The notes under the pieces: generated by a model | Told to the model about the DNA's origin: nothing | The model's input: only the letters and a program-made list of their open reading frames with translations | The model's database searches: none | Shown here: piece by piece, positions 24,201 through 30,200 of the stretch | Layout of the letters: the number at the start of each line of letters is the position of its first letter | Position numbering within the stretch: the stretch's first letter is position 1 | Assembly (NCBI GenBank): GCA_936432065.2 | Contig: OW386286.2 | Location: 24,425,179-24,489,178 of the forward strand | Direction of reading: 5' to 3' | DNA length: 64,000 nt | DNA from: Rutpela maculata | Taxonomy: Eukaryota > Arthropoda > Insecta > Coleoptera > Cerambycidae | Translations under genes and position numbers: made by a program

Positions 24201-27200
24201 TAATGTGGATTTTCCAAAGAATCAAGAGAGTATAGTAAGCATCTTTCATCAAAATGTTCAATGTATTTCAAACTGTCTTAATAACATAAATGTTGTAATT
24301 AGTGAGCTAAATGTAAATTTCGTAGCATTAACTGAACATTGGCAAACGGATAATTGTATAGGAGCTTTCCAATTAGAAAGCTATAAACTAATATTGTCAC
24401 ACTGCAGAGTAGGCAAAAACTCACACGGAGGGGTAGCATTATATGCTAAAAAATCTTTGAATGCTGTGATCCGTAAGGATATAAATTGTTTAAGTGAGGA
24501 CTATGTTTTTGAGTGTACTTCTGCTGAATTTAAAATTAATGGTGTTACTTATGTAATATGTGTAGTATATGCTCCACCAGCAACCAACATTGATTGCTTT
24601 ATAAATAAACTAGACGTGCTATTAGAAAAAGCTACAATGGGTGATAAATCAGTCTTGGTTGCTGGGGACTTTAACGTTGATATGCAGCCATCGGCAAAGA
24701 ATGTAAAAAATTTAAATTTAATAGTCAACCTCTTAAACTCATATAATATGCAAATTACAACACAGGAGCCTACTAGAGTTACTCAGAACACAACAACTTA
24801 TCTTGATAATATATTCATAAAAAAATCTCAAAATTTTACTTCAAAAATTATAAATACCAATATTTCTGATCACTATGGGCAAAAGCTTGACATATATACT
24901 GGTAAAAATACCAGCACAAAGCCTACTTATGAATTCAAACGTATTTTCAGTGATGCAAATTATCAACTTTTTTATAATTGTTTAAATGAAGAATCTTGGC
25001 TTCCTGTATTTGAAGCTATCTCTGTTGATGACAAATACAACAACTTTTCTGCAATACTGTTAGAACATTACAATACCTCATTTCCTTTAAAAAAAGTAAA
25101 AATTGCTACAAAAAGGAGACAAAAATGGATAACAAAAAATATACTTGATGCTAAAGAGACCTTGAATTTCTTATCGGAGTTATACCAACATAACAGGTTA
25201 CCAAAACCTGTATTTATTGAATATAAAAATTTTTATACTGACTTGCTGATAAATGAGAAAAGAAAATACTACGGGCAAAAAATAAATGAATCAGATAATA
25301 AAACAAAAACTGTATGGAATATTATAAATGCAGAAAACAACAAAGATAGTCACAAAAATGATAAATTCCAAGGAATTGTTATAAACAATGAAACCATTAC
25401 TTCTCCTCTGGAAGCATGTAATGCATTTAATAAGTATTTCATTACAGCGGCCCCTAACCTTGTTGGAAATAATCCCACAAATCCTGATTTAGCACATATA
25501 TCAGTAAATGTAAACTCAATTTACCTGTCGGAAGTAACTCAAAATGAAGTATTAGAAATTATAAATAACTTAAAAAACAAATTCTCTGCTGGCGATGATC
25601 ATATATCCAATATATTATTGAAAAAAATAAGTTTTCTAATAGTTGAACCCTTGACATATATTATTAATGAGTCATTATCTAAAGGTGTCTTTCCAGCAGG
25701 ACTGAAAGTGGCAGTTGTTAAACCCATCTATAAAAAAGGTGATCCTCTTCAAATGGAAAATCACCGACCTATAAGTATGCTATCGAGTTTCTCCAAAGTG
25801 CTTGAAATAACCATGTGTTCAAGAGTATTATCCTTTCTTAATCTTCACAAAATTATTGCCATGAATCAACATGGCTTTCAAAGGGGCAAATCAACAACGA
25901 CTGCAATTTTCAGTTTTGTTGAAAACATTTTAAAATTAATGGATGAAGGTTGCCATGTGCTTGGCATCTTCCTGGACCTCTCAAAAGCCTTTGACTGTGT
26001 GAACCACAACATACTTTTAAGCAAACTTGAAAAAATGGGTATACGTGGATTAGCTTATAACTGGTTCGAGTCCTACCTTAAAGGACGTTCACAAAAAGTA
26101 AACATTAGAGACAACTACGTAGATTATTACTCAGAACCAGAATGTATAACCATGGGAGTCCCACAAGGTAGTGTACTTGGACCCATTTTATTCATCCTAT
26201 ACATAAATGACTTATCAAAGGTAATCACAGACAAAACAACTATCTTAACAAATTATGCAGATGATACAAACGTCCTTATCTCTGAAAAAACTTTTGCGAT
26301 GATAGAAGAAAAGACACATGCTAACATGACACAAATTTCAGAATGGTTTAAAAATAATTCATTAGTGCTAAATACGGACAAAACCAATTGCATTCTATTC
26401 AGGCATAGTAGAAATGAAAATACTTACCCAGCAGAAATCCAGATTAATAATGTAGATGTTATCTTTGCAAATTCAACAAAATTTCTAGGTGTTACTGTTG
26501 ATCAGTATATGAAATGGGAGGTCCATGTACAGTTGCTGTGTGGAAAACTCAGCAAAGTTTGCTACTCCATTAAAGAATTAAAAAAGGTTGTAGATGAGAG
26601 TACTCTATTAACAGCCTATTATGGTAATTTTTATTCGGTATTGACGTATGGAATATTATTTTGGTGTGGTTCACACAGTCAAGAGGTTTTCAAAATACAA
26701 AAACGTGTGGTCAGAACAATGACAGGGAGCAGAGCAAACGAATCATGTCGAGGTTTATTTAGAGCACTTAACATTTTAACTGTGACGGGGATTTATGTAT
26801 ATGAAAGTCTCTGTTTTGTTTACAATAATAGAGAAATCTTTAAAGAGGCTATTATAGACCACAAACACGACACAAGGCATAAAGATAATTTTTGTTATCC
26901 CATACACAAGAGTGCTTTGCTCGAAAAGGGCTGTTATTATAAATGTTTGAAATGGTACAACTGCCTGCCCAGACACATAAAAGAAATAAAAACCTTAACA
27001 CTATTTAAAAAAACAATCAGGAAAATATTAATACAATCTGAACCATACAATTTAAATGAAATTAATGATGCCACCTTCCTATGACTAATCTGTAGTGATG
27101 CCAAATAATGAAGTAATGTAATGTCCTTCTTACGTTTAATTTATATTAATAAGTATGTAACTGTTGCGATTTTATTAATGTATTTTAGATTATTTATTTT

Positions 27201-30200
27201 GTAATTGTCTAATGTTAATGTTATTAATGTGATTTCTTTTTACTTATTAAGCTCATGTTTTGCTTGACTTGTACAATACAATTCTGTATATTGTCCCTAG
27301 TACGAAATATATTCTATTCTATTCTATTCTATTCTATTCTAATAAAACCTTTAAATTTACCCTAGTTTGCGTGATATCGCCGAAGTCAGAATCATAACCT
27401 CAAGATTTCGTTTCATTTAGAGTGTAAATATTCTAAATTCTGGTTTAAATTAAAGTTTAAAAGTTAAAAACGATGTCTTTTAAAATAGTACAAACCCAAG
27501 AGCCAGGACATAAATTACCTATACCCACTGTTGTTCCAGCTGCATGGGAAAACAGTGGTTCATTATATTGACACATATTTGTTTCTTGTACATTATTATC
27601 ATTCTCAATGACAGATTCTATTGCATTATTGTTAACTGGCTGCAAATTTAGTGAGGGCATGAAATATAAGATTTTACGCAAATTTCTTTTGATTTTTCGA
27701 CGGAAAGTGCCACTGGATTTAACTTTTTTTCAGTTTAATTTTTCCATTTTACACAGAAAGCAATAAAGCTCACATATTTTTTGACACTAGCTATATTTAT
27801 GTATATGCCATACCCCATATTAACAGCTAAGTACCAAATAGTAATATAGTGCTTCTGAAGTTACGGACAAAATTAAAATTGATGTTTTATTGTAGTGTTT
27901 TTAAGTTCTAATTCTCCTCAAGTTATATAAAAGTTTCTGCCGTGATTGTATGATCAGGAAGTTTTATAATCATTGTAGCAATTGCCTATATAGGAACTGA
28001 ACACTATTAGTTTTATAAATTTGTTACTGCAACTTTTATAAAACCTCTTTATATAAACAATAGTAAGAGTTACTAAAAGTTATATAAGTCTGTGGTGGAA
28101 ATATTTCTGTTACTATTTTATAAAACCTAATATCTTTTAGTAATTTTAAATACCTCCTATAGAACTTGGCAACCATTTAGTAATTTTATAAACCACAAAT
28201 ATAAACTCACAACCTTAATAAACCAAGTATGAAAAGTCAGTTACTTGGGTGAGGAAAATTGTTCATTGGGAAAAGTAGAAGTTTTCACATTTAGACATTA
28301 TCTTCTATTGAAGACACTTTTCAGTTTTAATTTGTAACCAAAAAAATGTATTTATATCATATAATTTTCTTGAGTAATCCCAGGAATGTGAAAAATTTAA
28401 CATTTACATTTTTTCTAATGTCTATATAAATTTATTTTTCATCTTCAGGGCGAATTAAAATATATGAGGGACAAATAAAAAGCAAAGAAAAGGCATTAGC
28501 AGAATGTGAAGGACAATTGGAAAACTGTAAGAAGCAAATAAAGGATATGGCGGATACGATACTCAAACTGGAGGAGCAAGTTACAAAAAGCAAACAACTC
28601 GCCAGTAAATTATTAGAAAGTGGTAATAAATCGGAAAGAAACTTGCAAAAAACCGAAGAATTATTACGAAAAGCAAACACAGAAAATAAACATTTGAGTG
28701 AGGTAAGTAACCAGGCCGAGTTTTTATAAAATATACCTTGTCACAGTGCAAGCTACGCCCACAACTGTGTTGATGATGACAGGGTTGGCATGTTTAAAAC
28801 AAAATGTTTTAAACAAAGTGTTTAAACCGGGTGCCATGGTGCCGGACACCATTTAATTTTAGTTGAATATAGTTTTAAACGTTTTAAACCTGTTTTAAGG
28901 GGATAAGGTAAGATCACCGGTTTAAGTTCCGTCGCTTGATCAGCGAGGTGCAGCAACGCTGTGCGCGTCCGGCACTTGATCTCATCTAATAGTCGGTAGA
29001 CTGCCAACAGAGGCAATCCTAGGGCTAGTGAACCACCTTGAAAGGTGGTGGCTGGTCCAGGAGACCCGGGAACCTCGGGCTAATGCGCCGCCTTGAAGGG
29101 TGGTGTAACGGGACCAGGGTGGGTCAAAGTTGGTGGTCGAAGACCGTGGTTTGGAGTCCACGCTAAACTGTAGATCCCTAGAGCCAAATGGGCCATCCCG
29201 GCCTGATTGCCTAGTAAAACAACAGTACTACTACTACTAAACCTGTTTTAAACATACCATTTAAAATTTTTAAAAAACCTGTTTTAAACAAAAAAAACTG
29301 TTCAAAACAAAAAAAACTGTTTTTTTGTTTAAACTGAAAAAAAAAATGTTTTTTTTCCAACCCTGGATGATGAAAGTAAATTATACGTGGCCATAGTGCC
29401 TTCGTGTAATCTATACCGGACCACTAGACTAAATATAATTTTATACTTTTTGCAGTGTTGCTAACTTTTCAAAAAAAAGTAGTACACTTTATTTTAGCAA
29501 TGTAAATATGACTCTTGCAAAAAAATATTGATAACAGTCATTATCTAAATAGGCCAAGTAGGCTTAAAATCCAAATTGGAAATAATTGCTACAAAAGGTT
29601 TTATTGTTTTAATGTCCTACAAGTCTGTTATTTTACAATAACCACCCTATTTTGAGATACATTAAATGAAAAATAACGCCCTAGGGCATTATGAATATCT
29701 ATAACGCCCTAGGGCATTATAAAATTATAATACAACCCAAAACAAGCAAATTATGATAGCGTTATTGACAAACAAAATGCGTTGCTATGCAACGGCGGCG
29801 TTTACAAACAATTTTGATTTTTACTCTCTTTTAAATCAAATCGTTCTGAACATAATAGATGTCAAATTAATAAATCGTAAATGTCAAAAAAAAAATCGAA
29901 TTAAATAACGGACTTGCAGGACATTAAACGTTGAAGGCACCACGGGTGTTATAGGATAATGACGCCCTCGGTCGACGTACACTCCCTCGGGCCAGGGGTC
30001 CTCGGGATTGTACACTGCCGACCTCGGTGCGTTATTATCCTTATAACACCCTTGGTACCTTAATAACTATAATGGCTTCATTTGTTGTCTAATATGACTA
30101 TCCTAGGTCCCCCCCCCCGGCGGAGTTGTGCTTAAGTGGTGGGGGGTAAAAATGTACCCCCAAGAGGAGTATTTTTGCGGTTTTACGGTTATATCTCGTA

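Larger units (their letters stand above)
23038..27340 (+). mobile_element. CR1/Jockey-group LINE with both ORFs open
   Basis: Two uninterrupted ORFs (23038-24183 and 24205-27084) are followed by about 230 bp of 3' UTR ending in six copies of ATTCT (27311-27340). It carries an N-terminal endonuclease and lacks LTRs. The ATTCT-like tail and the zinc-finger/CCHC ORF1 fit the CR1 or Jockey group; the clade is not certain. Both ORFs are free of breaks apart from the TAG that divides them, so this copy may be active. It lies in the 14-kb CIP2A intron, same orientation as the gene. Confidence 0.85.

Noticed and set aside
24205..24207. GTG at 24205 as the ORF2 start
   Set aside because: Eukaryotic initiation at GTG is unlikely; the frame is open back to the ORF1 TAG, so readthrough is the better hypothesis.
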